Assembly (NCBI GenBank): GCA_018261735.1
Contig: JAGTRM010000002.1
Span: forward strand, 110,493-174,492
Direction of reading: 5' to 3'
Source of the DNA: Pseudomonadota bacterium
GTDB lineage: Bacteria; Pseudomonadota; Gammaproteobacteria; Burkholderiales; Chitinibacteraceae
DNA: 64,000 nucleotides
Below are positions 1 to 10,628 of the stretch, one piece after another. Under the pieces are notes generated by a model. That model saw only the letters and a list, made by a program, of their open reading frames with translations, ran no database searches and was not told the DNA's origin. Position 1 is the first letter of the stretch. Each line of letters starts with the position of its first letter. The translations under genes were made by a program, and so were the position numbers.

Positions 1-269
1 GCCATCACCGGTTCGTGCGTCACGAGCGATTCGCCCAGATTGCCGCTGACCAGTTTTTGCAGGTAGTGCAGGTATTGCATATACAGCGGCTGGTCGAGGC
101 CGAGGCGTTGCATGGCCTGACGATAGAATTCCGGATCAAGGCGGCGCTCGCCGACCATCACCAGCACCGGATCACCCGGAATCATGTGAATCAGCGCGAA
201 AGCCAGCACGGTGATGCCGAGGAAAGTCGGAATCACAACGGCAATGCGGCGCAAGATGAAATTGAACAT
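1..269 (-). CDS. dppB: Dipeptide ABC transporter permease, N-terminal part (cut by window edge)
   Basis: About 89 residues are visible, from the ATG at 269 to the window edge; the C-terminal three quarters lie outside. The protein begins MFNFILRRIAVVIPTFLGI and continues with a hydrophobic first membrane helix, then IPGDPV and the stretch LGLDQPLYMQYL. These are typical of the periplasmic-facing N-terminal region of DppB/OppB permeases of the binding-protein-dependent transport family. It follows dppA on the same strand after 73 bp, so it is the inner-membrane channel subunit that receives peptides from the binding proteins upstream. The fragment is unambiguous as a family member; dppB rather than oppB rests on the adjacent dppA-type genes. 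Confidence 0.88.
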   Translation of the reverse strand, partial: MFNFILRRIAVVIPTFLGITVLAFALIHMIPGDPVLVMVGERRLDPEFYRQAMQRLGLDQPLYMQYLHYLQKLVSGNLGESLVTHEPVM

Positions 270-284
270 GCTTTAGGGCCTGTC

Positions 285-321
285 AGAAAAGAGGACTCCC
301 GCGCCTGCCGGCGGGGAGTCC
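285..321 (-). terminator. Stem-loop between dppA and dppB, terminator-like
   Basis: On the minus strand the 8-bp arms GGACTCCC and GGGAGTCC (293-300 and 314-321) form a hairpin followed by TCTTTTCT. It sits between the binding-protein gene and the permease gene. Such a site often gives partial termination or protects the upstream mRNA, so that more binding protein than permease is made. Its effect here is inferred. Confidence 0.55.
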
Positions 322-342
322 GGGGCAGACGCGGGGTCTGGG

Positions 343-1929
343 TTACTTCAAATCAACGGTATAGAAATTGTTGGTCATGAACGGACTTTGCACAAAACCG
401 CTCACGTTCTTGCGTTGTGCCACGAAAGCGATCATGTGCACGGTCGGGATCCACGGCACTTCGTCATAGACGATCTGCTGGGCCTTTTCGTACAGCTTGG
501 TGCGTTTCTTCTGGTCGGTTTCCAGGCGGGCATCGGCCAGTACCTTGTCGAAGTCCTTGTTGCACCAGCGCGAACGGTTGCCACCGCTCTTGTAGGCATC
601 GCAGGACAGGTTCGGCGTGAAGAAGTTGTCCGGATCGCCATTGTCGCCGGCCCAGCCCAGGATCGTGATGTCGTGTTCGCCCTTGCCGGAACGCTTGAGC
701 AACTCGCCCCATTCCATCTGTTGCACACTGACCTTCACACCGATCTTGGCCCAGTCGGCCTGCAGCATCTCGGCCGCGCGCTTGCTGTCGAACAGGCCGC
801 CAACACGCGCCCAGATCTTGATTTCGGAGCCGTCATAACCGGATTCCTTGACCAGCTTTTTGGCTTTTTCCAGATCGGCCGAACGCTCCTTTAGCTTCTC
901 GGTTGTGCTGCTCCACATCGTCGGGGGCAATACCGTCACGGCCGGCTTGGCGTTGCCACCGAAAATCGATTTGATGAAACCCTGTTTGTCGAAGGAGTAA
1001 GCCAGCGCCTGGCGGAACTTCTTGTCCTTGAGGAAAGGCTTTTCCACGTTCGGCGCGATATAGCCGGTGTAGAGCGTGGCCAGGCTGCCGACGGTGATGT
1101 TCTTGTCCGCCTTCAGCGCTTCAACCTGGTCGGGCTTCGGATACAGCGCGATCTGGCATTCGCCGGCTTTCACGCGTTGCTGGCGCACATTCGGATCGGG
1201 TGTGATCGCAAAGACCAGGCTGTCGACCTTGGCCTTGCCGCGCCAGTATTCGGCGTTGGCCGAATAGCGCACCATGGCATCTTTCTGGTAGCTCTTGAGC
1301 ACGAACGGGCCGGTACCGACCGGTTTCAGGTTCAGATCCTGCTGCTTGCCGGCCTTGTCGAGCTGGGCGGCGTATTCGGCCGACATGATCGAGGCAAAAC
1401 CCATGGCCAGGTCGGCGAGGAACGGCGCTTCCTGGCGGGTCAGGGTGATCTTGACAGTGTAGTCGTCGACCTTTTCCACCGACTTCACCAGATCCGGGAA
1501 TTCCATGCCAGTGGCATAGGGGAAGCCGTTGGCGGCCTGCTTGTACCACGGATGGTTCTTGTCGATCATGCGCAGGAACGAGAACACCACGTCGTCGGCA
1601 TTGAAATTACGGCTCGGCTTGAAGTATTCGGTGGTGTGGAACTTCACACCCTTGCGCAGGTTGAAGGTGTAGGTCAGGCCATCCTTGGAGATGGTCCATT
1701 TTTCGGCCAGCCCCGGTTCGACGCTGGTCGCGCCGCGCTTGAATTCAACCAAACGCTCGTACAGGGTTTCGCCGGCGGCATCCTGGGTCACGGCCGAATC
1801 GTACTGGGCGATATCAAAGCCTTCCGGAGAGGCTTCGGTACACACGGAAAGGGTTTTGGCGGCCCAGACTGGCGTAGCAGCGAGCAGGCCGGCGCCGATC
1901 GCTGCAGCCCATTGGCGCTTTTTCATCAT
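343..1929 (-). CDS. dppA: Dipeptide/peptide ABC transporter periplasmic binding protein (downstream copy)
   Basis: 528 residues, SBP_bac_5 (family 5 extracellular solute-binding) protein. A signal peptide is clear: MMKKRQW, a hydrophobic core, and an AWA-type cleavage site before KTLSVCTEASPEGFD. The mature part has family landmarks such as YERLVEFKRG, GLAEKWTISKDGLTYTF, LRKGVKFHTTEYF and GTGPFVLKSY. It binds peptides in the periplasm and hands them to DppBC. It lies just upstream of dppB and 70 bp downstream of a second, closely similar binding-protein gene. Two tandem copies suggest widened substrate range. DppA, with di- or tripeptides or haem as ligand, fits better than OppA because of the CxEASPEGFD N-terminus, but the ligand cannot be read from sequence. 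Confidence 0.9.
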   Translation of the reverse strand: MMKKRQWAAAIGAGLLAATPVWAAKTLSVCTEASPEGFDIAQYDSAVTQDAAGETLYERLVEFKRGATSVEPGLAEKWTISKDGLTYTFNLRKGVKFHTTEYFKPSRNFNADDVVFSFLRMIDKNHPWYKQAANGFPYATGMEFPDLVKSVEKVDDYTVKITLTRQEAPFLADLAMGFASIMSAEYAAQLDKAGKQQDLNLKPVGTGPFVLKSYQKDAMVRYSANAEYWRGKAKVDSLVFAITPDPNVRQQRVKAGECQIALYPKPDQVEALKADKNITVGSLATLYTGYIAPNVEKPFLKDKKFRQALAYSFDKQGFIKSIFGGNAKPAVTVLPPTMWSSTTEKLKERSADLEKAKKLVKESGYDGSEIKIWARVGGLFDSKRAAEMLQADWAKIGVKVSVQQMEWGELLKRSGKGEHDITILGWAGDNGDPDNFFTPNLSCDAYKSGGNRSRWCNKDFDKVLADARLETDQKKRTKLYEKAQQIVYDEVPWIPTVHMIAFVAQRKNVSGFVQSPFMTNNFYTVDLK

Positions 1930-1955
1930 GACAGTTTCCTGGTTTAGAAAATGAA

Positions 1956-1990
1956 CAGAAAACCCGGGCTGAGACGGTCAACCCGGGTTT
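1956..1990 (-). terminator. Intrinsic terminator or attenuator between the two dppA copies
   Basis: Read on the minus strand, AACCCGGG (complement of 1981-1988) pairs with CCCGGGTT (complement of 1961-1968) around a 12-nt loop and is followed by a TTTTCTGTTC tract. It lies between the stop of the upstream dppA and the start of the downstream dppA, so the second copy is either attenuated or transcribed separately. Confidence 0.65.
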
Positions 1991-1999
1991 GAAGGATGT

Positions 2000-3601
2000 T
2001 TACTTGATGCTCACACCGTAGAACGAGTACAGGCCGAACGGGCTGACCTTGAAGCCTTGCACTTCCTTGCGCATCGGCACGTTGGTGGTGGAGTGGGCGA
2101 TGGTCGTCCACGGCACTTCGCGCTTGAACACAACCTGGGCCTTTTCATACAGGCGGGTGCGTTCCTGCTGGTTGGTCAGGGTACGGGCCTTGACGATCAG
2201 GTCGTCGAATTCCTTGTTGCACCACTGGGCGTAGTTGTTGCCACCGCCCACGGCGGAGCAGCCGAGGTTCACGCCGAGCCAGTTGTCGGGATCGCCATTG
2301 TCGCCGGTCCAGCCGACCAGCACGCTGTCAGGTTCGCCGGCCTTGGCGCGCTTCAGGTATTCGCCCCATTCGTAGGTGGTGATCTTGGCCTTGACGCCGA
2401 TCTTGGCCCAGTCGGCCTGGATCAGTTCGGCCATCAGCTTGGCGTTCGGGTTGTACGGACGTTGTACCGGCATCGCCCACAGGGTGATCTCGAAGCCATT
2501 GGCATGACCGGCCTTCTTCAACAGTTCCTTGGCTTTTTCCGGGTTGAAACCGGCATCTTTCAGGGTCTTGTTGTACGACCACTGGGTCGGCGGCATTGGG
2601 TTGGTCGCCGCTTGGCCGGCACCCTGGTAGACCGCATCGATAATGGCCTTCTTGTTGATCGCCAGATCCAGCGCCTGGCGCACTTCGAGCTGGTCCATCG
2701 GCTTGTGCTTGACGTTGTAGGCGAGGTAGCCGAGGTTGAAACCGGCTTGCGACATCACGGCCAGTTTCGGATCGGCCTTCATGCCGGCGATATCGGCAGG
2801 GCGCGGAAACGGCATCAGGTGGCATTCGCCTTTTTGCAGCTTCTGCGTGCGCACCGAGGCATCGGTGGTGATGGCGAAGATCAGCTTGTCGAGCAGGACG
2901 TCGCCCTTCTTCCAGTATTCCTTGTTGCCGTCGTAACGGATCGAGGCGTCTTTCTGGTAGCTCTTGAAAATGAACGGGCCGGTGCCGATCGGTTGGGTGT
3001 TGAGCTGGTTGGCCTTGCCTTCCTTCAGCAGCTTGTCGGCATATTCGGCCGAGTGGATCGAGGCAAACGACATCGCCAGGTTTTGCACGAAGGCGGCATC
3101 AACCTTTTTCAGTTTGAAGACAACGGTCGAATCATCCTTCTTTTCAATGGACGCGATGTTGGTGTCCATTTCCATATCGGAGGCGTACGGGAACTCGGTC
3201 GGCGCGGCCTTGTTGAACGGCAGATCCTTGTTGATGAAGCGCTGGAAGGTGAAGACCACGTCATCCGCATTGAACGTGCGGGTGGGCTTGAAGTATTCGG
3301 TGGTGTGGAACTTGACGCCCTTGCGCAGGAAGAAGGTCCAGGTCAGGTTGTCGGTGCTGGTTTCCCACTTTTCGGCCAGGCCGGGGCGAACCTGGGTCGA
3401 GCCGCGCTCGAATTCGACCAGGCGGTTGAAGACGGTTTCTGCGGAGGCATCGAAATCGGTGCCGGCGGTATAGCGCGCCGGGTCAAAACCGGCCGGGCTG
3501 CCTTCCGAGCAATAGATCAATGTCTTGCTGGCGGCAAGCGCCGGTACAGCCGTTACGGCACAAGCAACGGCTACTGCGAAGAAGCGCTTTTTTAATTGCA
3601 T
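2000..3601 (-). CDS. dppA: Dipeptide/peptide ABC transporter periplasmic binding protein (upstream copy)
   Basis: 533 residues from the ATG at 3601, chosen because a standard signal peptide (MQLKKRFFAVAVACAVTAVPALAA) begins there; a longer frame upstream has no secretion features. SBP_bac_5 family: TLIYCSEGSPAGFDP, VFNRLVEFERG, LRKGVKFHTTEYFKPTRTF, NADDVVFTFQRF, PIGTGPFIFKSYQKDASIRY, and near the C-terminus GWTGDNGDPDNW. It is a paralogue of the next gene downstream, sharing the same landmarks in the same order. It should be the first and most strongly expressed gene of the dpp locus. About 195 bp lie between it and uppP upstream and must carry the promoter; no convincing -35/-10 pair could be assigned there. 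Confidence 0.9.
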   Translation of the reverse strand: MQLKKRFFAVAVACAVTAVPALAASKTLIYCSEGSPAGFDPARYTAGTDFDASAETVFNRLVEFERGSTQVRPGLAEKWETSTDNLTWTFFLRKGVKFHTTEYFKPTRTFNADDVVFTFQRFINKDLPFNKAAPTEFPYASDMEMDTNIASIEKKDDSTVVFKLKKVDAAFVQNLAMSFASIHSAEYADKLLKEGKANQLNTQPIGTGPFIFKSYQKDASIRYDGNKEYWKKGDVLLDKLIFAITTDASVRTQKLQKGECHLMPFPRPADIAGMKADPKLAVMSQAGFNLGYLAYNVKHKPMDQLEVRQALDLAINKKAIIDAVYQGAGQAATNPMPPTQWSYNKTLKDAGFNPEKAKELLKKAGHANGFEITLWAMPVQRPYNPNAKLMAELIQADWAKIGVKAKITTYEWGEYLKRAKAGEPDSVLVGWTGDNGDPDNWLGVNLGCSAVGGGNNYAQWCNKEFDDLIVKARTLTNQQERTRLYEKAQVVFKREVPWTTIAHSTTNVPMRKEVQGFKVSPFGLYSFYGVSIK

Positions 3602-3796
3602 GCTTGATTCCCCAATTTTTGTATGTAGATGTGCTGGCACCGGTAACGGTGACAGGCTTGGGGTGCATGCTAGGCGGCTTGCCGGGGACTTGTTATCGGG
3701 TATATCCCTTATCGGCCATTAAAATCCTTAATACCGGTCAATGAGCAGTTGGTGCCTTTGTCCGCCGGTACAGATTTGCAAATGCTGAACGGCGGT

Positions 3797-4621
3797 TCAG
3801 ACGGTCCAGTCGACCCAGCCGCGCCAGGCGGTCAGCAGCACGATCACGCCAAAGGCGATGCGGTACCAGGCAAAAGCGATGAAAGTGTGGCTGGAAATGA
3901 ATTTCAGTAGCGCGCGTACGGCAAAGAAGGCGCTGACCATCGAGGCCAGAAAGCCGACGGCAAAAATACCGATATCCTGCGTTTCCAGCGCGTGGCGCAT
4001 TTTCCACAGACTGTAGAGCGAGGCGGCGGAAAGCGTCGGGATGGCGAGGAAAAAGGAAAACTCGGTGGCTGCCTTGCGCGACAGACCAAGAAACAGCCCG
4101 CCGATGATTGTGGCGCCAGAGCGCGAGGTGCCGGGAATCAGCGCGAAGCATTGGCACAGGCCGACCTTGATCGCATCCAGCAGGGAAAGGTCGTCCACGG
4201 TTTCCACTGTCACGGTGTGTTGGCGTTTTTCTGCCCAGAGAATCACCAGGCCGCCGACGATAAAGGCCAGCGCGACCGGCACCGGCTTGAACAGGGCAGC
4301 CTTGATCATGTTGTTGAACAGGAAGCCCATGGCCGCAGCCGGGATAAATGCGGCGGCGACGTTGATCAGCAGGTTGCGTTCGCGCCCGGCGCGACCGGCA
4401 CCGGCCAGTGTCTGGCCGATCTTGGCGCGGTATTCCCAGACCACGGCCAGCATCGCGCCGAACTGGATGAAAATCTCGAAAACGTCGCGTTTTTCCTTGT
4501 CGAGGAAATTGAGCAGATCGCCGGTCAGGATCAGGTGGCCGGTGCTGGAGATCGGCAAGAACTCGGTCAGGCCTTCCACGATGCCCATGATGAGCGATTT
4601 GAACAGCAGGATCATATCCAT
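3797..4621 (-). CDS. uppP: Undecaprenyl-diphosphatase
   Basis: 274 residues from the ATG at 4621; an open extension of 52 residues upstream has no membrane or family character. UppP (BacA family) is an inner-membrane enzyme that removes a phosphate from undecaprenyl diphosphate to recycle the lipid carrier for peptidoglycan and other surface polymers; overproduction gives bacitracin tolerance. Diagnostic segments are [17 protein letters not shown] near the N-terminus, carrying the catalytic glutamates and the conserved SSTGHL, and [12 protein letters not shown] (PGxSRSGxT) in the middle. Seven or eight hydrophobic helices are visible. The length matches the family. A small hairpin (3784-3799) overlaps the 3' end. 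Confidence 0.95.
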   Translation of the reverse strand: MDMILLFKSLIMGIVEGLTEFLPISSTGHLILTGDLLNFLDKEKRDVFEIFIQFGAMLAVVWEYRAKIGQTLAGAGRAGRERNLLINVAAAFIPAAAMGFLFNNMIKAALFKPVPVALAFIVGGLVILWAEKRQHTVTVETVDDLSLLDAIKVGLCQCFALIPGTSRSGATIIGGLFLGLSRKAATEFSFFLAIPTLSAASLYSLWKMRHALETQDIGIFAVGFLASMVSAFFAVRALLKFISSHTFIAFAWYRIAFGVIVLLTAWRGWVDWTV

Positions 4622-4739
4622 GGAGGTGTGCCGATGCGCGGGAAAGGAGGCCGGATTATAGCCGGCGGGCCACGGCGCGTCATGCGCGCCGGGAATGCGG
4701 GAAAATTCACGGGCAGGGGAACTTTTGAGTGCATGGGTA

Positions 4740-4852
4740 ACTCTTATCGGGCGTATGCAGCAGGATGCCCCCCTCATTCTGTTGCTGCTGGACGCAAGAC
4801 ATCTTGCTCTGCTCCTCCCTGTTTGCGGGCGCCCAACCGGCGCCCGTTTTTT
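4740..4852 (+). ncRNA. Candidate small RNA ending in an intrinsic terminator, with UCCUCCC motif
   Basis: The gap between uppP and the dciA-like gene, both on the minus strand, contains a clear plus-strand terminator (4826-4852) with no plus-strand gene before it. Upstream are two further hairpins: GCAGCA/TGCTGC (4757-4788) and GCAAG-ACAT-CTTGC (4794-4807). Between the second hairpin and the terminator an unpaired stretch carries TCCTCCC (4813-4819), the complement of a Shine-Dalgarno sequence. No good promoter was found and the 5' end is a guess. A second locus at 52618-52754 has the same motif and terminator arrangement with a better promoter, which raises confidence in both. Confidence 0.4.
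4826..4852 (+). terminator. Strong intrinsic terminator without an upstream protein gene
   Basis: CGGGCGCC (4826-4833) and GGCGCCCG (4839-4846) form an 8-bp GC stem with a CAACC loop, followed by six T residues on the plus strand. Both flanking genes are on the minus strand, and the minus-strand side has no T tract, so the site is oriented to stop plus-strand transcription. Confidence 0.8.
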
Positions 4853-4857
4853 ATGGA

Positions 4858-5295
4858 TCAGCGCTTGCGCTGGTGTCGCAGCAGGTTTTCAACGGCTGCG
4901 CGCAAGGCGGGATCTTCCACGGTTTGAGCTAGATCGGAAAAAGCCGCCAGTGCGGGTTCGGACAGGGTTAAGCTTTTGGTTTGCTTAGGGTTTTCCCTTT
5001 GCAGGGTAACTTGCACCTTGGGGCGGATTGCGGTAGCGTGCCAGCCAGCCTTGTGCAACGCCTCGATCATGGCCGGGGCCGCCATGCGCAGCCGGACCGC
5101 GGCCGCGCTGAACGGCAGGGCGACCAACAGCTCGGAACCGTGCCAGGCCACGCCCAGGCATAGCGGCGCCAGTTCGGGCGGCGCGACCTGGCGGATGATG
5201 TCCAGTACCTGGTTGAGCGTGGCCACGCGCTGGACGATGCGCGAAAGCTGGCCATCGCGGCCCACGAAGTTGGTTGGAAAATTGTGGTTTGGCAT
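4858..5295 (-). CDS. DUF721 / DciA-like protein
   Basis: 145 residues, DUF721 family. The family includes DciA, the ancestral loader that helps place the DnaB helicase at the origin in bacteria that lack DnaC or DnaI. The core here runs from about residue 20 ([24 protein letters not shown]) through [24 protein letters not shown] to about residue 100, the expected KH-like fold with the typical leucine-rich first helix. The basic C-terminus ends LLRHQRKR. It is divergent from the M23 peptidase gene with only 38 bp between starts. DUF721 next to an M23 peptidase and secA is a common betaproteobacterial arrangement. Helicase loading itself is inferred from the family. Confidence 0.75.
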   Translation of the reverse strand: MPNHNFPTNFVGRDGQLSRIVQRVATLNQVLDIIRQVAPPELAPLCLGVAWHGSELLVALPFSAAAVRLRMAAPAMIEALHKAGWHATAIRPKVQVTLQRENPKQTKSLTLSEPALAAFSDLAQTVEDPALRAAVENLLRHQRKR

Positions 5296-5333
5296 GTGGC
5301 CGGAATGACCTGATACATAAAGAGAGGCAAGAC

Positions 5334-6230
5334 TTGAATATTATTCTGGTTTCCAGCCGGCTGGCGAGTGCGATTACCCTGGGGCCGCGTCATTTGGCCA
5401 CGGCACTGACTCTGGGCGTGTTGCTGGTGGGCGGCGGCGCGTTTTCGCTGGGCATGCTGCTGTCGCCCCGGTTTTCCGATGCGCCGCTGATGCGCCTGAT
5501 GCCGGGTGCCGCGCCGCGCCAGGCCGAGATTAATACGCTGGCGGTCAAGCTGGGCGAATTGCAGGCCAAATTGTTATACCTCAACGGCTTTGCCAAGCGG
5601 GTGGGCAGCAAGACCGGCATCGAGGTGGCCCCTTTCCTGGCGGGACCGACGGTGCCGCGCGGTGGCGCGAGCGCGCCCGGGTTTTTCCTGTCTGCTGCGG
5701 ATGTAAGAATTCAGGTGGCGGCTGCCGAGCAGGAACTGGCTGCCTACCAGGACCAGCTTGCCCTGGCGGACATGATGCTGATGCAGCCCAATGCCGGCAG
5801 CTTGCCGGTGCAGCACCCGCTTCCGGTGCAACAGGCACAGTCATCCACGTTTGGCGCCCGGATCGATCCGCTTACCGGACAGCAGTCGTTCCATGAAGGC
5901 ATCGATTATTCCGGCGATATCGGCATGCCGGTGAAAGCTACCGGCAATGGTACGGTCACCTTTGCGGCCTACCATGCCGAGTATGGTAATATGGTCGACT
6001 TGGATCACGGCAATGGATTAGTCAGCCGCTACGCGCACAATTCGAAACTGAAAGTGCGGGCGGGTGACAAAGTAACGGCGGGGCAGGAAATTGCACTGCT
6101 GGGAAACAGCGGTCGCTCGACCGGCGCCCATCTGCATTTCGAGATCCGCTACAAGAACGTGCCGCAGAATCCATTGCGCTTCCTGGCGCCGGATATCGTG
6201 GCCAGCAAAGCCCCCGCAACCGCGCCTTGA
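5334..6230 (+). CDS. M23 family murein endopeptidase, membrane anchored
   Basis: 299 residues using the TTG at 5334, which has a good ribosome binding site (GAGAGGC) 6 bp upstream; an in-frame ATG at 5274 would overlap the divergent neighbour and lacks one. A single transmembrane helix (about residues 22-44) is followed by a periplasmic region with two short helices and a C-terminal M23 (LytM) domain at about 165-285. Zinc ligands are visible as H187 and D191 (FHEGIDYS) and H268 of GAHLHFE. Such enzymes cut peptide crosslinks in peptidoglycan, or activate amidases when ligands are missing; here the ligand set is present. It stands directly before secA, 134 bp away. Confidence 0.88.
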   Translation: MNIILVSSRLASAITLGPRHLATALTLGVLLVGGGAFSLGMLLSPRFSDAPLMRLMPGAAPRQAEINTLAVKLGELQAKLLYLNGFAKRVGSKTGIEVAPFLAGPTVPRGGASAPGFFLSAADVRIQVAAAEQELAAYQDQLALADMMLMQPNAGSLPVQHPLPVQQAQSSTFGARIDPLTGQQSFHEGIDYSGDIGMPVKATGNGTVTFAAYHAEYGNMVDLDHGNGLVSRYAHNSKLKVRAGDKVTAGQEIALLGNSGRSTGAHLHFEIRYKNVPQNPLRFLAPDIVASKAPATAP

Positions 6231-6364
6231 AGCCCGGTTGCACGGAGAGATAATGGATGCATGCGCGGCGGATGGGGCAACCCAGTCCGCCGTTGTCGTT
6301 ATCATTGAATAATTTGAAACCGGCCCGCACTTGACTGATTCGGGTCCACTTTGATGGCAAAAAC

Positions 6365-9073
<2,709 letters not shown>

Positions 9074-9121
9074 GCCCTCGGCGTTGACGGGCGGAATTCA
9101 ACCCGCTAGTCTAACGCCTAC

Positions 9122-9194
9122 GGGCCGATAGCTCAGCTGGGAGAGCGCTGCGTTCGCAATGCAGAGGTCGTGAGTTCGATCCTCATTCGGTCCA
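9122..9194 (+). tRNA. tRNA-Ala (anticodon CGC)
   Basis: A full cloverleaf can be drawn: acceptor GGGCCGA/TCGGTCC (one G-U pair), D-arm GCTC-loop-GAGC, anticodon arm CTGCG/TGCAG with loop TTCGCAA giving anticodon CGC, variable AGGTC, and T-arm GTGAG/CTCAT with loop TTCGATC. The discriminator base is A. The 3' CCA is not encoded (CAA follows), so it must be added by CCA transferase. It reads GCG alanine codons, which are common in this genome. Confidence 0.93.
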
Positions 9195-9205
9195 CAAATA
9201 AAATC

Positions 9206-9238
9206 AAGGGGTTGGCGCGATGCGCTAGCCCCTTTTTC
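9206..9238 (+). terminator. Intrinsic terminator after tRNA-Ala
   Basis: AGGGGTTGGCGC and TGCGCTAGCCCCT form a long, slightly imperfect stem with a very short loop, followed by a T5 tract on the plus strand, 11 bp after the tRNA. Confidence 0.8.
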
Positions 9239-9288
9239 TTTCTGGTTCGAATTCCTGCCACAAATTGGTCCCACCTTGCCCCTGTTGC

Positions 9289-9434
9289 CCCAAGCCATCA
9301 TTGCCTGCTGGATGATGGACTTCATGCACGAGCAGCTGGTCGATGACCGCAGTGCCGCGCTCATGGCTATCCGTGCGCGGCCCCCAATTGCTGACTTCAG
9401 AAGGGAACCTAGTAATAGGCTCACACTCTCATAA
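9289..9434 (+). pseudogene. Remnant of an IS3-family transposase (OrfB)
   Basis: In one plus-strand frame, a short open stretch reads CWMMDFMHEQLVDDRS and runs into a stop at 9432-9434. This resembles the integrase-core segment W-S-MDF-h-x-x-L-x-x-G-R of IS3/IS407-type transposases, the site of the first catalytic aspartate. Everything before and after is lost or scrambled, there is no start codon, and no terminal repeats are visible. It lies just behind a tRNA gene, a common landing zone for mobile DNA. The call rests on a 16-residue match by eye. Confidence 0.4.
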
Positions 9435-9517
9435 ACACAGACTTGATTGAGCGCATTCAGGGGGAGTGATCCTTGCTATGACCGCGCCAACGCGAGTCGA
9501 GCGGAAGGAGAGGCAAA

Positions 9518-10303
9518 ATGCTTAATGACTATTCCTTTATGGTTTTTTTCATTGCGGCTGCGGTGCTCATCTGGTTTTTTTCTTCAGCCATTTATATTTT
9601 CCGGGAGTATGAGCGCGGTGTCGTGTTCACCTTGGGACGTTTTTGGAAGGTCAGAGGTCCGGGGTTTGTCTTCATCGTTCCCTTGATCCAGAAGGTGGTC
9701 CGGGTGGATCTGCGCACCGTGGTGCTGGAAGTGCCGACGCAGGACGTGATTTCGCGCGACAACGTCTCGGTGAAGGTCAGCGCGGTCGTGTATCTGCGCG
9801 TCGTCGACCCGGAAAAAGCGATCATCCAGGTGGTGGATTTCCTCAATGCCACCAGCCAGTTGGCGCAGACCATGCTGCGTTCGGTCCTGGGCAAGCACCA
9901 GCTGGATGACATGCTGGCCGAGCGCGAGAAGCTCAATACCGATATCCAGCAGGCCCTGGATGCGCAGACCGATTCGTGGGGGATCAAGGTTTCCAATGTC
10001 GAGATCAAACAGGTCGATCTGACCGAATCCATGATCCGGGCGATTGCCAGGCAAGCCGAGGCGGAACGGGAACGGCGGGCAAAAGTGATTCACGCCGAAG
10101 GCGAATTGCAGGCGGCGGAGAAACTTTTCCAGGCCGCAAAAATACTCGCCCAAGAACCCCAGGCCATCCTGTTGCGCTATCTGGAAACGCTCACGGTAAT
10201 CGGTGCGGACAAAAACACCACGGTCGTGTTTCCCTTGCCCATGGACCTTGTCGCTCCACTCATGGCCAAGCTGAAAACGGGCAGCGATGGTGGCTTGGGT
10301 TAA
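9518..10303 (+). CDS. Stomatin/slipin family SPFH membrane protein
   Basis: 261 residues. An N-terminal membrane helix (about residues 8-30) is followed by the SPFH/band-7 domain: [42 protein letters not shown], and the helical tail [20 protein letters not shown] leading to a coiled-coil rich in Ala and Glu (about 180-215). The slipin signature [14 protein letters not shown] is present. These proteins form oligomeric rings in the cytoplasmic membrane and usually travel with an NfeD-type partner; none is next to it here. Start ATG 9518 has a strong GGAGAGG site. A compact hairpin with four T residues (10338-10355) may terminate it. Confidence 0.9.
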   Translation: MLNDYSFMVFFIAAAVLIWFFSSAIYIFREYERGVVFTLGRFWKVRGPGFVFIVPLIQKVVRVDLRTVVLEVPTQDVISRDNVSVKVSAVVYLRVVDPEKAIIQVVDFLNATSQLAQTMLRSVLGKHQLDDMLAEREKLNTDIQQALDAQTDSWGIKVSNVEIKQVDLTESMIRAIARQAEAERERRAKVIHAEGELQAAEKLFQAAKILAQEPQAILLRYLETLTVIGADKNTTVVFPLPMDLVAPLMAKLKTGSDGGLG

Positions 10304-10628
10304 CTGGCACTTCTGAACCGACAGGGCTGCGGACGCTGCTGCGTTCGCAGCTTTTGGGCGGCATGACGGCCGTTGGTTGAATCCGTTATCTGCGGATCAG
10401 CGAAAGCGCTGGCAAAATTTGGCCCGGTCCCGGTTGAACCGTGCAACGCTACAAGCCTTTTTCCGAACTATAATCGCCCCTTGCTGCAAAAAGACGAGGC
10501 ATCCCGCCGGCCAGTGACAGGCGCGCGGAGTCTTGCTGCCTTTTTAAATCCGGATAGCGGGTTTGGGCAACGGATGCCGTTCTGCTTGCACCGCTCAACG
10601 ATTCCCTGTTTGGTAAAGCTGGTTTTTC
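10304..10628 (+). other. Intergenic stretch between stomatin gene and epd
   Basis: 325 bp without a gene. It holds a small terminator-like hairpin (GCTGC-GTTC-GCAGC then TTTT, 10338-10355) and a perfect -10 hexamer TATAAT at 10469-10474 without a recognisable -35. The latter is the likely epd promoter, giving a leader of about 150 nt in which I see no known riboswitch. Confidence 0.4.

Noticed and set aside
4622..4857. Signal recognition particle RNA in the uppP-dciA gap
   Set aside because: The conserved GGAAGCAGCC-type tip and asymmetric loop of 4.5S RNA are missing; a different small RNA is proposed instead.
10304..10628. NfeD partner gene after the stomatin gene
   Set aside because: The gap has no frame with the NfeD membrane or OB-fold pattern; the stomatin gene stands alone.
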